Notes: a model not told the origin generated them from the letters alone. A stretch of DNA of 35,014 bases from an uncultured Oscillospiraceae bacterium (GCA_947589745.1 CANQCS010000024.1:1-35014); one strand, 5' to 3'; counted from the stretch's first letter, positions 18,769 to 28,135 are shown. Numbers and translations are program-made.

Positions 18769-18788
18769 AAGTCAATCCCTGCCTTCCC

Positions 18789-19763
18789 TTACCAAAGACT
18801 TGACTCAGTCAGCTTCTTACTGACCTTGTTCATTGTAACCACCAGGATCAGGTTGATCGCGCTGTTGAAGAGGCCGATGGCTGCCGCCTTGCTGTAGTTG
18901 GCGCCCAAGATACCTTCGCGGTAGACGAAGGTGGCGATGATGTCTGCCGTCTCATACGTGGCGGGGCTATACAGGTTGAACACCTTTTCAAATCCGATGC
19001 TCATCACATGGCCCAGGCGCATCAGAAGCATCGTGACAACCGTGGGCAGGATGCTGGGAAGAGAGATATGCCAGATGGTCTGCCAGCGGGAGGCGCCGTC
19101 CAGTTTGGCCGCCTCGAACTGCTCCAGATCGATTCCAGCCAGAGCAGCGAGGAATACAACGCTGTCCCAGCCGAAGCTCTGCCAGACTTCCGAACCCACG
19201 TACACTGTCCGGAACCACTTGGGTTCAGAGAGAAAGGCAATCGGCTCACCGCCGAAGGCTTGAATGATGGTGTTGATCAGGCCATTCATGCTGAAGAAGT
19301 TGGTCACCAGGCCGCAGATTACCACGATGCTGATAAAGTGGGGCATATAGGTGATGGTCTGTGCCAGCTTTTTGAATTTGGTACTCCGCACTTCATTCAG
19401 CACAAGGGCGAAGATAATGGGGACAGGGAACCCGAAGGCCAGGGTCTCCAGGCTGAGGACCAGGGTGTTGCGAAGAAGACGTCCGAAGTAGTAGCTGTGG
19501 AAGAATTCATTCAGATACTTGAAACCGACGAATTTTCCGTCAAACAGTCCGCCGGCGATCTTGAAGTCGGAAACGGCGATGTACAGGCCGGCCATCGGGG
19601 CGTAGCAGTATACGATGAAGTATATGAGCGCCGGCAGGGCCATCAGGTACAGGATCCAGTTCCGCTTGAAGTCTCTTCCAAGCCGCTGCGGGAGCGGCGT
19701 CTTGGGATGCGTCTTGGCGCGGCGTCCAGCGGCGGAAGTTTTGTCTGCAACTTTTGCTTGCAT
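18789..19763 (-). CDS. CUT1 ABC sugar transporter permease (LplB type)
   Basis: A 324-residue inner-membrane permease, partner of the downstream LplC-type subunit. After a basic cytoplasmic N-terminus comes WILYLMALPALIYFIVYCYAPM, the usual first membrane helix, and the EAA loop reads EAAKLDGASRWQTIWHISLP. It ends VSKKLTESSLW, as LplB-type proteins do. ATG 19763 follows AGGAGG with good spacing; 79 further upstream codons of open frame are non-coding. It is the first gene of the transporter-GH2-esterase unit, with a candidate promoter about 60 nt upstream. Confidence 0.93.
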   Translation of the reverse strand: MQAKVADKTSAAGRRAKTHPKTPLPQRLGRDFKRNWILYLMALPALIYFIVYCYAPMAGLYIAVSDFKIAGGLFDGKFVGFKYLNEFFHSYYFGRLLRNTLVLSLETLAFGFPVPIIFALVLNEVRSTKFKKLAQTITYMPHFISIVVICGLVTNFFSMNGLINTIIQAFGGEPIAFLSEPKWFRTVYVGSEVWQSFGWDSVVFLAALAGIDLEQFEAAKLDGASRWQTIWHISLPSILPTVVTMLLMRLGHVMSIGFEKVFNLYSPATYETADIIATFVYREGILGANYSKAAAIGLFNSAINLILVVTMNKVSKKLTESSLW

Positions 19764-19821
19764 AAGCGACCTCCTGACATTGTTCTTTTGCTCTTCCAGG
19801 GGGAGGAGCGATGTTGGGATT

Positions 19822-19850
19822 ACCATAGCAGCTCCCGGCCCCGTTTTCCA
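19822..19850 (-). promoter_or_regulatory. Candidate promoter of the transporter unit
   Basis: On the minus strand TGGAAA (19850-19845), a 17-bp spacer and TATGGT (19827-19822) with extended -10 TGC lie about 60 nt before ATG 19763. TGC-TAT is shared with the yesL and regulator promoters. Confidence 0.5.
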
Positions 19851-20114
19851 TCTGCATTCCTCCGGATTCCGTGACAAAACCCCAAATCGGGCCATGCAAT
19901 TCTTATCCGCACCCCGCTTTTCTTGTGATTTGGCATGAAACAGGCGGTCTGAGGACGAAAAAACCGTCGAAATGCAGGAGCATCTGCGCCCCAGCGGCAC
20001 AGCGTATTGTTTGCCTTATTGAACGGTTCTGAGCGAAACAGAACGCAGACAGACAGTTGGACCCCAGTGCGCCAGACAACATTCGGCATTCGGCTGCACT
20101 CACATTGGCTTTGA

Positions 20115-20250
20115 TCGGCCGTCATTGCATCCAGACCGGTACAGTTCATCGCCAGGCAGACCATCACCCAGCCCGCCGGGAAGTCCCAGTTCACCTTCTG
20201 GGCCAAGGGCGGAGACATGGGCGCTGCCTTGGAGGCCACGGCCTCGTCCT
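20115..20250 (+). pseudogene. Fragment of a carbohydrate-binding domain
   Basis: The plus frame after a stop at 20112-20114 reads ARQTITQPAGKSQFTFWAKG and then GDM, resembling early strands of the beta-sandwich binding domains attached to GH53-type glycosidases. It has no start or enzyme domain, and the similarity fades after about 20225. It is the missing first part of the domain whose last part is at 1915-2072. The rest of 19851-20297 shows nothing recognisable. The call rests on a short motif. Confidence 0.35.
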
Positions 20251-20297
20251 CCACTCCTGTCCTGTGCGCCAGGATCTGCACAGAGAACAGAAAACAC

Positions 20298-20326
20298 CCC
20301 GGACCTGCCATCGAGGCAGGCCCGGG
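20298..20326 (-). terminator. Terminator downstream of the discoidin-like gene
   Basis: CCCGG-A-CCTGCC (20298-20309) pairs with GGCAGG-C-CCGGG (20315-20326) with one mismatch. On the minus strand TGTTTTCTGTT follows. It lies about 55 nt past the stop at 20380. Confidence 0.7.
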
Positions 20327-20379
20327 ACGACGTTTATGAAGATCGGATACTGATGCAGCGCAATCGTATACCATGCGCT

Positions 20380-21201
20380 TTACTGCGGTTTCGTATCCCG
20401 CCCCCAGACCTCCAGCAATGAGAGGGCGGGGAAGAGGGATGGGTCATCCGCCTTGATGAGCTTACACAGCGACAGGGAAGTGACTCCGGTTACGTGAATC
20501 TCAAAGGACTGCAACTCCAGGATTTTGGCTATCGTGAGATGCTCTTCGCTGCCGTCTGAGAAGGCCGCTGTCGCCTGCACCCACCAGCTGTCATGGGGAA
20601 ATTCTCCGCGGATGGCCAGCTTTATGCAGTCAATATCCACCGGACGGCCGAAGCCGCAGGTGAGCACAGCGTTGGGGTCCCGGTTTATCCCCCAGCTCTG
20701 GTGCGGATACAGCCTGTGGGATTCATTGGCCAGAATGCCGTCAATCACATTCCTCGGGGCAAACAGCCCGCGGTCTGGGAAAATCTTGTTGCGCAGGGAA
20801 TCCGGATACGTCACATTCGTGGTCATGTGGGGAAAGATCCCGCGGTTTGCCGCGGTGTCATGGGGATTGAGGGCCAGATTGCGGTACTCGAGCGCTTTTT
20901 CCGAGGGCAGCGCCATCACCTCCAGAAAGTGACGCTTCCCGACAAAAGACCTCGGCGAGAAGCATGCACGGTCCACCCCGCAGGGAATAGAGAACTCCGC
21001 CTGAGTACCGCTCAGATAGACAGCGGTTGGGGGAAGTGTATCCTCCAGGCGTACAAGATAGTGTCCCGGATGCCCCACTTCCAGACGGACCGCATCCCCC
21101 GGCCTGTATGCCGGTTCATATACCAGATGAACCCGCTCTGCCCCCTCAGCGGAGGCCAGCGCTTTCCCGGGACCCTTTCGGTTGATAATGGACAGTTTCA
21201 T
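20380..21201 (-). CDS. Carbohydrate-locus protein with F5/8C-like domain
   Basis: A 273-residue protein. The C-terminal half (about 110-265) has the layout of a discoidin/galactose-binding fold: FAPRNVIDGILANESH, HQSWGINRDPNAVLTCGFG, and FSDGSE followed by a conserved-looking tail around KADDPSLFPALSLLEVWG. I recall such proteins next to GH88/GH105 genes in gut Firmicutes, but know no tested function. No signal peptide. ATG 21201 follows the GH88-fragment stop by one nucleotide (TGA-C-ATG), so translation was coupled to that gene. It may be an orphan remnant now that GH88 is truncated. Confidence 0.7.
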   Translation of the reverse strand: MKLSIINRKGPGKALASAEGAERVHLVYEPAYRPGDAVRLEVGHPGHYLVRLEDTLPPTAVYLSGTQAEFSIPCGVDRACFSPRSFVGKRHFLEVMALPSEKALEYRNLALNPHDTAANRGIFPHMTTNVTYPDSLRNKIFPDRGLFAPRNVIDGILANESHRLYPHQSWGINRDPNAVLTCGFGRPVDIDCIKLAIRGEFPHDSWWVQATAAFSDGSEEHLTIAKILELQSFEIHVTGVTSLSLCKLIKADDPSLFPALSLLEVWGRDTKPQ

Positions 21202-21202
21202 G

Positions 21203-21802
21203 TCACGCACCCCCTCGCCATACAGGCAGATAACAGCCTTTCAGCTTCAAGACTGCCTCCGCCAGGTAATAATCCCCGCAGATGATGGATGCCCCCGCCA
21301 TGCGGTCATCGTGGCAGCGGAGGGATCCCCCGGAGACAATTCCATCTGTCTCCGCATCCCAGTGATTGAAAGCGGTGTCACAGGCTATGAGAATTCGCTT
21401 TGCAGCGGTCTCAAAGAGTTCCGCATCATACTCCCCCAGAGGCCCCTCATCCCGCACAGCCGAGCCCAGTTCCAGAAGGCCGCCTGCCAGAATCATTCCC
21501 GCTGCAGAGTCATACCGCCCATCCCACGGTGCCCGGAAATCCACCGCCGGGAGCCAGTCCCGGATGGAGAGCGCGGAGATACAGCAGTGTGCGGAGCGTC
21601 TTGCTGTCTCCAGATACTCCCGCTTCCCGGTGTGCCGGAATGCGTTGGTGAAGCCATACAGAATCCAGCCCTGCCCGCGGCTCCAGGAACTCTCAGGGGC
21701 GTACCCTTGTCCTTCCGGATACTCTTTGAGTGCTCCAGACTCTGCGATCATCATCTCAGCCATCCTCAGGCGGGCGCGGCAGCGCCCGCCTTTTTCTGGC
21801 AT
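21203..21802 (-). pseudogene. GH88 unsaturated glucuronyl hydrolase, C-terminal fragment
   Basis: From about residue 15 the frame matches the second half of the GH88 (alpha/alpha)6 barrel: EGQGYAPESSWSRGQGWILY, FRHTGKREYLETARR, then LPAVDFRAPWDG and DSAAGMILAGGLLELGS. GH88 proteins are normally about 370-400 residues; only about 185 remain. Both catalytic aspartates of characterised members lie in the missing N-terminal half, so activity is unlikely. The first codons of the open frame come from a plus-strand terminator hairpin (21768-21795), not from GH88. It once supplied unsaturated uronide cleavage to this locus. Confidence 0.82.
21768..21795 (+). terminator. Strong plus-strand terminator fused to GH88 fragment
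   Basis: AGGCGGGCGC (21768-21777) and GCGCCCGCCT (21782-21791) form a perfect 10-bp GC-rich stem with a 4-nt loop, followed by TTTTT. No plus-strand gene ends nearby, so it belongs to a lost gene and marks the break in GH88. Confidence 0.88.
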
Positions 21803-21843
21803 CGCATACCTTTTAAGTATGGAAGATTAAACAAAAGAGGAAT

Positions 21844-21872
21844 TTGATATTTCATTCTGCAGGGTATATCAT
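21844..21872 (+). promoter_or_regulatory. Promoter of the membrane GH3 gene
   Basis: TTGATA (21844-21849), a 17-bp spacer and TATCAT (21867-21872) closely match the sigma-A consensus, about 80 nt upstream of ATG 21953. Confidence 0.75.
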
Positions 21873-21952
21873 AGCGCCAGCAAAGGGGAAGACACCGGTT
21901 TCCCCGAACCCCGGAAAAGCAAATCGGACAGAAAAGTCAGGAGGAAGAAAAA

Positions 21953-23173
21953 ATGCTGGATTTCTTGATCAACGTGCTGACGCCCATCTTCGAAAACATG
22001 GGCGTCTCCCCCACCGACGTACAGCAGTACGTCCACAACCTCAGCGGCTACATCTACGCAATCCTCGGCACCCTCATCGCGGCCATCGTCATCGCCGTTG
22101 CGGTGCAGTTCTTCGTGAAGAAGGGGATCCGCCACATCGCAGCCGTCAGCAGCATTCTGGCGTGGGTGCTGATCGTCGTGGTCATCGCCAACCTCATCTG
22201 CTTCGGCCCCATGTACAACAACCTCGCCCCCATCATCAACTATGACGGCGCCGTCTCCCCGGAATCCGCCGCTGCCTCTGAGGCCGTAATTGAGAAAGTC
22301 GGCGATGAAGGCATCACCCTGATGGAGAACAACGGCGTGCTGCCGCTCACAGACACAAACAAGATCAACGTGTTCGGCTGGGCCGCCACCAACCCCATCT
22401 ACGGCGGCACCGGCTCCGGCTCCTCCAGCAATGAGGGCAACATCGACATCCTCACCTCTCTGAAGAACGCCGGCTTCGAGGTCAACCAGGAGATCATCGA
22501 CATGTATGTCGCTTACAGCCCCAACCGCAACCTGGGCGGCAATGTCGTCTCTGTAAACTATACCGACTGGAGTCTCCCGGAACCCCCGGCGGACCACTAC
22601 ACCGAGTCCCTGATGAACAATGCAAAGGACTTTTCCGACGTTGCCGTCATCGTCCTGGGCCGGTCCGGCGGCGAAGGTCAGGATCTGCCCTCTGATATGG
22701 GCGCAGTCATCAAGGGCACCTACAACGACCCCCAGCAGACACTGGCCAACGGCAACGAGGGTTACACTTACTTCGCCTGCTCCTACAACAACAACAGCGA
22801 TGCCTATGACGACTTTGAGGACGGCCAGAGCTATCTGGAACTGTCCCGCACCGAGCGCGACATGATCGACCTCGTGGCCACGAACTTCGACAAGGTCATC
22901 GTAGTGGTCAACGCCAACAACCCCATGGAGCTGGGCTTCGTCAACGACTATGACTCCATCGGCGCCGTACTTCTGGCCCCCGGCACCGGCCGCACCGCCA
23001 TGAACGCCCTTAGCCGCATCCTGAAGGGCACCGTGAATCCTTCCGGCCGGTCCATCGAGACCTACGTCTATGACCAGAAAGCCACCCCCGCATACAACAA
23101 CTATGGCAACTTCACTTTCGACAATGTCTCCGATCTCCAGGCCCAGTACACCGCAGCAGATCGTAGTCACTAA
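21953..23173 (+). CDS. Membrane-anchored GH3 protein, truncated before catalytic domain
   Basis: A 406-residue product. Two membrane segments lie near 33-57 (YAILGTLIAAIVIAVAVQFF) and 62-85 (IAAVSSILAWVLIVVVIANL), followed by the GH3 C-terminal alpha/beta domain (EKVGDEGITLMENNGVLPL, DVAVIVLGRSGGEGQDLP, VNANNPMELGFV). In this gut-Clostridia type the C-terminal domain comes first and the barrel with the nucleophile follows, giving about 900-1000 residues. Here similarity ends at DLQAQYTAAD, three residues before the stop, so the barrel is gone. It has a good promoter and an AGGAGG site, so a membrane protein could be made but not a working glycosidase. Confidence 0.85.
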   Translation: MLDFLINVLTPIFENMGVSPTDVQQYVHNLSGYIYAILGTLIAAIVIAVAVQFFVKKGIRHIAAVSSILAWVLIVVVIANLICFGPMYNNLAPIINYDGAVSPESAAASEAVIEKVGDEGITLMENNGVLPLTDTNKINVFGWAATNPIYGGTGSGSSSNEGNIDILTSLKNAGFEVNQEIIDMYVAYSPNRNLGGNVVSVNYTDWSLPEPPADHYTESLMNNAKDFSDVAVIVLGRSGGEGQDLPSDMGAVIKGTYNDPQQTLANGNEGYTYFACSYNNNSDAYDDFEDGQSYLELSRTERDMIDLVATNFDKVIVVVNANNPMELGFVNDYDSIGAVLLAPGTGRTAMNALSRILKGTVNPSGRSIETYVYDQKATPAYNNYGNFTFDNVSDLQAQYTAADRSH

Positions 23174-23232
23174 GGCGAGGTCCGGAGGAAGCCATGCGGT
23201 CATCTCCGTATAGCCATATCATAACTATACGA

Positions 23233-23267
23233 CAGAGCGTCCTTCATGTGGAGGGGCGCTCTGTTTT
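23233..23267 (+). terminator. Terminator after truncated GH3
   Basis: CAGAGCG (23233-23239) pairs with CGCTCTG (23257-23263), followed by TTTT. It ends the plus-strand GH3 unit about 60 nt past the stop. Confidence 0.75.
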
Positions 23268-23313
23268 GCTGCCAAGCTGGGTCCGATATCTCCGTGGCTT
23301 TCTGCAGGTTTTC

Positions 23314-23781
23314 CTAGGCAGGAAGACAAGCCGGGACACTGTCGGCCGATGGAAGGGCAAGAATATCCTTCCTGCCTACTGATTCGACAATAGAATCGGT
23401 ACCTGTGGAGACAATGAATTGTATCTGCGGAAATATGGGCCTCAAATCCCCCAAAAGCATCCTCTGCCATTCCGGTTGAAGATGGAGCTCGATGTCATCA
23501 ATTAGGACAATGTCAGGTGTTGACTTGAGAACATCTCCGAGCAGCTGGGGGTTACGGATCGTAATCCTGCAGGCGATGTCTCCTATCAGACACTGGGTGT
23601 TTCTGATGTCATCGTCAAGAATCGTGACAGGAATCTGCTTACGAAATCCGTAGCTGTCTCTAAAGACAATATTGTTCGAGGCCATAGGGAGGTCAAGCGG
23701 GAAGATTCCAGGTCTGCGGAGGTCAAGGTCCGACAGTCTGAAAACGGTATCGCTGCCACCGTGCGCATAGGTCACGCCCAC
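23314..23781 (-). pseudogene. AAA/ABC-type ATPase, C-terminal remnant
   Basis: The frame of about 155 residues contains PDIVLIDDIELHLQPEWQRM (Walker B and D-loop region) and FPQIQFIVSTGTDSIVES, where intact AAA_21-type ATPases usually have a TTHSP switch. The switch His is thus missing, and the Walker A domain is absent. The region upstream of the first Met shows no N-terminal half. Such ATPases often belong to defence modules (OLD-, retron- or RM-linked), and GIY-YIG and HNH-like genes follow 0.6 kb away; that link is inference. It is best seen as a decayed fragment. Confidence 0.7.
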
Positions 23782-23863
23782 CCGCTCCTGGGGCCAGGAG
23801 GCCGCCGTGGGCCAGGCTTACCTTCGTGGATGGTTCGTGATCTAATCATCTGAGGAAGCCTTT

Positions 23864-24021
23864 CCTTACTTTCTTTCTCCTACAAAATTCACCGTGACTC
23901 TCGGTGATTCTCGTAGACTCTCTTAGAGTCTCGGTGATTCTTGTAGAATCCCCGTGAGCGCCATAGACATTGTGGCATTCTTGGCACCAAGATTCAATCC
24001 GCCCCCATATTTGACGCTTGC
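23864..24021 (-). mobile_element. Left end of a second IS66-like element
   Basis: This 158-bp segment is collinear without net gaps with 28136-28293, the leader and left terminal repeat of the full IS66. It includes the terminal GCAAGCGTCAAATATGGG (minus strand) and repeated GGTGATTCTNGTAGA text with small palindromes. It stops exactly where the tnpA ribosome site and start would be. No transposase frame follows, so it is a relic. Several mismatches show it is not a recent copy of the other element. Confidence 0.85.
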
Positions 24022-24363
24022 GTTGCTAGACAGGAAGAATCTGTAGGCATCAATATTTTCCACATCACCCAGTAAGGCCCTTGTGCCTCTGATTGCTGAC
24101 ACACTTGCTGCCAGGTGTCTGTGCGGACAGCATATGAGCATGAGGTCCCGCCATCTGCGCATGCATTTTTAGTTTACCTGCCGAGGAGTCTCTGAGAGCC
24201 CGTAGGAGGGCCGCTTGTATGAGGCGGGTAGTTTAGGGGGGAGGGACTGAGTGGGGCTGGGAGCCTGCTGAGAGCCGGATGAGGCCGGCAAAACAGAGAG
24301 GAGCTAATTATCTCGGCTTAGGAGATGATGCTTCGGAAGATACCCGTTGAAAGAGGCAGCCTA
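24022..24363. other. Non-coding stretch, nothing recognised
   Basis: Between the IS66 relic and the GIY-YIG stop there is purine-rich plus-strand sequence with small hairpins (for example GCCGG/CCGGC near 24275-24290). I see no supported gene or RNA. A minus frame reaching 24162 has no family features. Confidence 0.5.
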
Positions 24364-25212
24364 TCAATGGTTATCCAGTTCTTTAAGGGGGTTCCCTTCA
24401 GCATCCTTCCAAAGTGCATTACCACTCAATGAAGCCCCTCCTACAAAGCTAGCAGCGGCGGACGGACTAGAAAAAAGCAGGTCTGCAGTTAGAACATCGT
24501 CAATAACGATGCGTCCTACATATTTCTGACGATCCTTAATAGCTCGTTCAGGGCAGCTTTTAGTTGTGCTCGGATTGATGGTACTACCACGTAAAACTAC
24601 AAAACCATCGCTCGTCCGCTTTCCGGTCGCTTTTGCCTTGTTGTATTCGAGATACAGGAGCGGTTCTGCATCCTCTGAATCTGCGGCTGGAGCAAAAGGA
24701 TCAAATACTCGATGGCCCAATGTTCCCATAACGATTTTGGCATAGTCGATAAACTCTTCTAGTTCGCTCTCTGTCTCCTCTGTGATATTTCCGGGATTTG
24801 GGTCATTTTCATTTTTTACTATATAGCGGCCGGCCTGAAGAGCCATGTTACAGAAACGATTCTCAAGGTAACTTATCTCTGTCGGGCCAAAGGAGTTGTT
24901 TGTGGTCGTGAACATGACGGTTTCCGTCCAGTAGTCAATGGAGAAGTGCGGCTCTTGAACTCGGAAGAGAAGCCCTTGACCGTTTTTTCGGATTCTTGCC
25001 TGCCCAATATAAACTACGGCATTATCTTCATTGTCGGTACCGAACAGGAAGTAGACTCCACTTTGTTGTAGAAGGGCTATATCCTTGCATTTGTCAAGCA
25101 TCGTTCTTGGAATTTTGTAGGCAATGCCGGTCCAGTTTGCTAGGGAGCACTTGATGCGCCCGTTAGATACGCCGTCCATTAGAAAAAGTTTGATTGTTTT
25201 TCCTCTTACCAT
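24364..25212 (-). CDS. GIY-YIG nuclease-family protein with DUF4357 domain
   Basis: A 282-residue protein. The GIY-YIG core is visible as GVYFLFG (about residues 52-58) and VVYIGQAR (about 66-73), with a downstream Arg and Glu in the region of LLFRVQE and ISYLENRF. The C-terminal part (about 195-280) matches DUF4357: SDGFVVLRGSTI, then SPSAAASFVGGASLSGNALW. Start 25212 follows TAGGAGG with 9-nt spacing. The protein type is common in gut Firmicutes and phage or defence islands; its biological target is unknown. The gene is more AT-rich than the catabolic locus. It lies 123 nt downstream of the HNH-like gene on the same strand. Confidence 0.87.
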   Translation of the reverse strand: MVRGKTIKLFLMDGVSNGRIKCSLANWTGIAYKIPRTMLDKCKDIALLQQSGVYFLFGTDNEDNAVVYIGQARIRKNGQGLLFRVQEPHFSIDYWTETVMFTTTNNSFGPTEISYLENRFCNMALQAGRYIVKNENDPNPGNITEETESELEEFIDYAKIVMGTLGHRVFDPFAPAADSEDAEPLLYLEYNKAKATGKRTSDGFVVLRGSTINPSTTKSCPERAIKDRQKYVGRIVIDDVLTADLLFSSPSAAASFVGGASLSGNALWKDAEGNPLKELDNH

Positions 25213-25335
25213 CTTCGTATTCCTCCTACAAAGACTATTACAGTGAGAGGCACGATAACCAGCCGTGTCTTTTGTTATCTCAAAGCTGAATTGCAAAATG
25301 GGAAAGAAAGGGTAGGAGTTGTCTCCCTATAGGAT

Positions 25336-26382
25336 TTATTCGTGTTCCGTCAAGATTTGACCGCCTTGCCTTTCTACTTCCGAATATACCCACTGTTCCA
25401 GCGTATACTCTTTTTTCTTCTCCCAATCACAAATGAGACCGAATGGTATACTAGGATCCGTAGGGAGCGCGTTAGCTAATTCAAAGGACTTTGAATACTT
25501 GTTGTAGAAACAAACGACTGCAATAAGATTCCCATCTATTTCTTGAAAAACACACCAGTGGGCATTCTCTGGAAACCGGAGGTGATTCTCAGTAGTGATG
25601 TTCGGAAGCTGTGTAAAACGATTGCTACTGTTCTGCTTAATAATCCAACTCCTTATTTCATAAAACCTATCATCGCAAACAAACTGCGGTCCTTTTAAGT
25701 ATGTAAGTACATTAATCGCCGTTTTCGCAAAAACACGGGTAATATCGTCTGAATCCTCAAGCAATAATTCAGATTTTGGTTTAGTCATTTTTCTATTGAC
25801 CTGCTCCGGTTTTGGTATTTCAGTCAGTACCTTCAGGGTATGCTTGACCTGGCTTAGGTCAAAGTTATCCCCGTGGGCAATATAATACTTCGATTTATAA
25901 AAACCTGCAATCCAATCCCCCGGTTCAATCGTTCTTGACACAATAGACACAAATCGGTTTTCCATATTCATCATATCCCTACAGAATGCACTCAAAGCTG
26001 GCATTGAGTCATCGTGATGTTCTGAACCAACCACAAATTTGTGACTTTCGCCATGTTTGACAAGACAGTCTATGTAATAGCTAGTATTTCCGGAGATATA
26101 CCCGAGGGACAAATCCCCATCGTCATCAGTCATGATACTAATCTGGGTCTTTGCCATATTTTTTTCGGCACGAGAACCTCTTTTCCCCGGTCCAAGCATC
26201 ACCCTGGTAGGGACAATTAGTGAACCACGCATAAATTTGAGCTCAAGTTTTGAAAAAAGACTGTTTGCTTGATCAGACACTATCCCCTTTTTCAACACTG
26301 AAATCCCCCCGACTCCTGCTGGGAATACATGCTCGACCTCTTTATACGTCAACCCCTCTATGTCACCATAATAAATGCACAT
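25336..26382 (-). CDS. HNH-like endonuclease-family protein, function unproven
   Basis: About 348 residues. The N-terminus reads MCIYYGDIEGLTYKEVEHVF, then PAGVGG and VSDQANSLFSKLE. This resembles HNH_5-type proteins that read like EHIIPxxLGG ... CDxCNxxFSKLE, but the zinc cysteines are replaced (CIYY for CIYC, VSDQAN for CDxCN). It may therefore be an inactive or metal-free variant. The rest has no family I recognise. ATG 26382 has only a weak ribosome site; an alternative start at 26394 exists. It begins 42 bp from the right junction of the insert, so its native promoter may have been lost. Confidence 0.6.
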   Translation of the reverse strand: MCIYYGDIEGLTYKEVEHVFPAGVGGISVLKKGIVSDQANSLFSKLELKFMRGSLIVPTRVMLGPGKRGSRAEKNMAKTQISIMTDDDGDLSLGYISGNTSYYIDCLVKHGESHKFVVGSEHHDDSMPALSAFCRDMMNMENRFVSIVSRTIEPGDWIAGFYKSKYYIAHGDNFDLSQVKHTLKVLTEIPKPEQVNRKMTKPKSELLLEDSDDITRVFAKTAINVLTYLKGPQFVCDDRFYEIRSWIIKQNSSNRFTQLPNITTENHLRFPENAHWCVFQEIDGNLIAVVCFYNKYSKSFELANALPTDPSIPFGLICDWEKKKEYTLEQWVYSEVERQGGQILTEHE

Positions 26383-26424
26383 ACTGATCACCACGCAAAT
26401 CTTTCAGCACTAATAGAGAAAAAA

Positions 26425-26428
26425 TGCT
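26425..26428. repeat. TGCT at right junction of the 24.7-kb insert
   Basis: This is the counterpart of TGCT at 1719-1722. Sequence right of it is IS66 tnpC; left of it is insert DNA. Confidence 0.6.
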
Positions 26429-27328
26429 GACTTTTCGGTTTGGCTGGTATTCGTAGAGCACTATCTGCTGGCTGGCATGGATGCCTGTCCGGTAGAGCCA
26501 CATGTAGCTCTTGGACTGGGCTGACTTCCCTTCCTCCCTTAACACCTGGAGGGTCGTTTCGTCCGCATGAAGCACCTTCTCCTGCACCAGCAGACGATGC
26601 ATCTCTTTATAAATCGGCATCAGCCATTTGTCAGAGACAATGATCAGCCAATTGGACATGGTCTGTCTGGAAAGCGGGATGCCAGCGCGGTTGAGTTCCT
26701 GCTCCAGCCGGTACAGAGGGGAACCCATCCCATATTTCTGCGCCATGATGTATGCGATCGCTTCCGGAGAGGCAAAGCTGCCAGGAATTACCGCTGGGAT
26801 ATGTTCTGTTTTCTGGATGGGGGTCTCTTCTGCGTCCGTCTTGCATTTCGGGCAGGCGTAGGTGTAATAAACATCCTCCCGGACAGTGGCAGTCGCAGGG
26901 TGCAGAACGAGAGTGCGCACGCTCTCCTTGCCGATCGGCTGCATCACTGTACCGCAGGCGCCGCACACCCGCTCTTCCTCGGGAATGCCATGCTCCACAA
27001 CTTCGACCTCAATGCCTTCCGGCAGTGTGCTTTCCAGACGGAAGGCCTTCTTCTTCCTGGTATGCGAGGCTACGGTCGTGCTTCCTGCCGAGGACTCCTT
27101 TTGTGAAGCCCACACCTCGGTTTCGTTAAAGAGAAAGCTCAACTGTCCAGCAAGCTGCTCCGTAGCCTGTTCCGATGAAGTGCCGAAAGTCTTCTTCTTC
27201 ATAAGATAATCCAACTTCTGGCTAAGCTCATTCCTCTCTGCCAGAAGTGCTTCGTATTCCGCACGGGAGATGAGAATCTGCTCATCCTGCACCGTGGTAC
27301 TTGCGGTTTGGATCATTTCCTTATTCAT
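26425..27328 (-). pseudogene. tnpC: IS66 transposase TnpC, N-terminal half
   Basis: The first 301 residues of an IS66 DDE transposase: an N-terminal leucine-rich coiled coil (EYEALLAERNELSQKLDYLM), a zinc finger with CGACG and CPKC, and the first catalytic Asp in HADETTLQV. Family similarity ends at YEYQPNRKVS; 20 foreign residues (IFSLLVLKDL...) then run to a stop at 26363. The continuation NAIEFLKEF is at 1722. Splitting separates the first catalytic Asp from the second Asp and Glu, so no active enzyme can be made. Confidence 0.93.
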
Positions 27329-27404
27329 GCCCTAATTATACCGCAAAATATACAAAATTGCCAGCATTTTATTTGGTTTTTGTAAATTTTGGGGCTGATT
27401 GGAG

Positions 27405-27761
27405 CTATATCATGCTCAGGCCGGTCACATCCTTGCGTGCTTTTGGCTGCTCGATTTTCAATCCTTCCATCAGCCACCGGTACTGCTGTTGGGTCAGCAT
27501 CTTTACTTCCGCTTCGTTCCTTGGCCATTGGTACGCGCCCTGCTCCAATCTCTTGTAGAGAAGGATGAAGCCGTCTCGTTCCCAATATAAGCCTTTTATC
27601 CGGTCCCGTTTTCGTCCGCAAAACAGAAACAACGTGTTAGTGAATGGGTCCAGTTCAAATTGCTGCTGCACCATCGTCGCCAGGCCGTCTATCCCTTTGC
27701 GCAGGTCCGTATACCCACAGGCGATATAGACCTTATCCGCTCCCTTGAAATCATTCAACAT
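27405..27761 (-). CDS. tnpB: IS66 accessory protein TnpB (Orf2)
   Basis: A 118-residue IS66 Orf2 protein with the landmarks YIACGYTDLRKGIDGL, NTLFLFCGRKRDRIKGLYWE and GFILLYKRLEQGAY. Its start overlaps the tnpA end by 7 bp, typical of translational coupling. It appears intact, although the element has lost a whole tnpC. IS66 Orf2 is needed for transposition; its biochemical role is unclear. Confidence 0.95.
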   Translation of the reverse strand: MLNDFKGADKVYIACGYTDLRKGIDGLATMVQQQFELDPFTNTLFLFCGRKRDRIKGLYWERDGFILLYKRLEQGAYQWPRNEAEVKMLTQQQYRWLMEGLKIEQPKARKDVTGLSMI

Positions 27762-28126
27762 TTCTTTAGCGCCTGCACCAGTGCCTGTGCCAGCTTTGGG
27801 TCCGCGCCGGAATAAAGATTTACGGTTGCCTGTCCCATCTGGATGTTGGCTATGAGATGACTGGTCTCCTGCTGCACTGGCTGTGGTGCCGGGAGTTCCA
27901 CAAAGCAGCCCTCATGTTCTTCGGTTTCCAACTGGAGCTTTTGCTGCTCCATCATAAAGGAAAACACTTTCTTCTGCCATGCGTAGTAGGTTTTCAAGGG
28001 AACGCCGTTTTCATCACACCAGCGCTTTACCGACAATCCGCTTTGCTGGCAGGCGGCTACCCGTTGCCTCCATTCCAGAAGCCGCTGGCGCTGTCCTAAA
28101 GACTGAATGGTTGCTTCTTGACTCAT
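27755..28126 (-). CDS. tnpA: IS66 accessory protein TnpA (Orf1)
   Basis: A 123-residue IS66 Orf1 protein with a helix-turn-helix-like region in WRQRVAACQQSGLSVKRWCD and NGVPLKTYYAWQKKVF. AAGGAGG lies upstream of ATG 28126, inside the IS66 leader. It is intact and overlaps tnpB by 7 bp. It could act in trans on other IS66 copies with a working TnpC. Confidence 0.93.
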   Translation of the reverse strand: MSQEATIQSLGQRQRLLEWRQRVAACQQSGLSVKRWCDENGVPLKTYYAWQKKVFSFMMEQQKLQLETEEHEGCFVELPAPQPVQQETSHLIANIQMGQATVNLYSGADPKLAQALVQALKKC

Positions 28127-28135
28127 TGTGTGCCT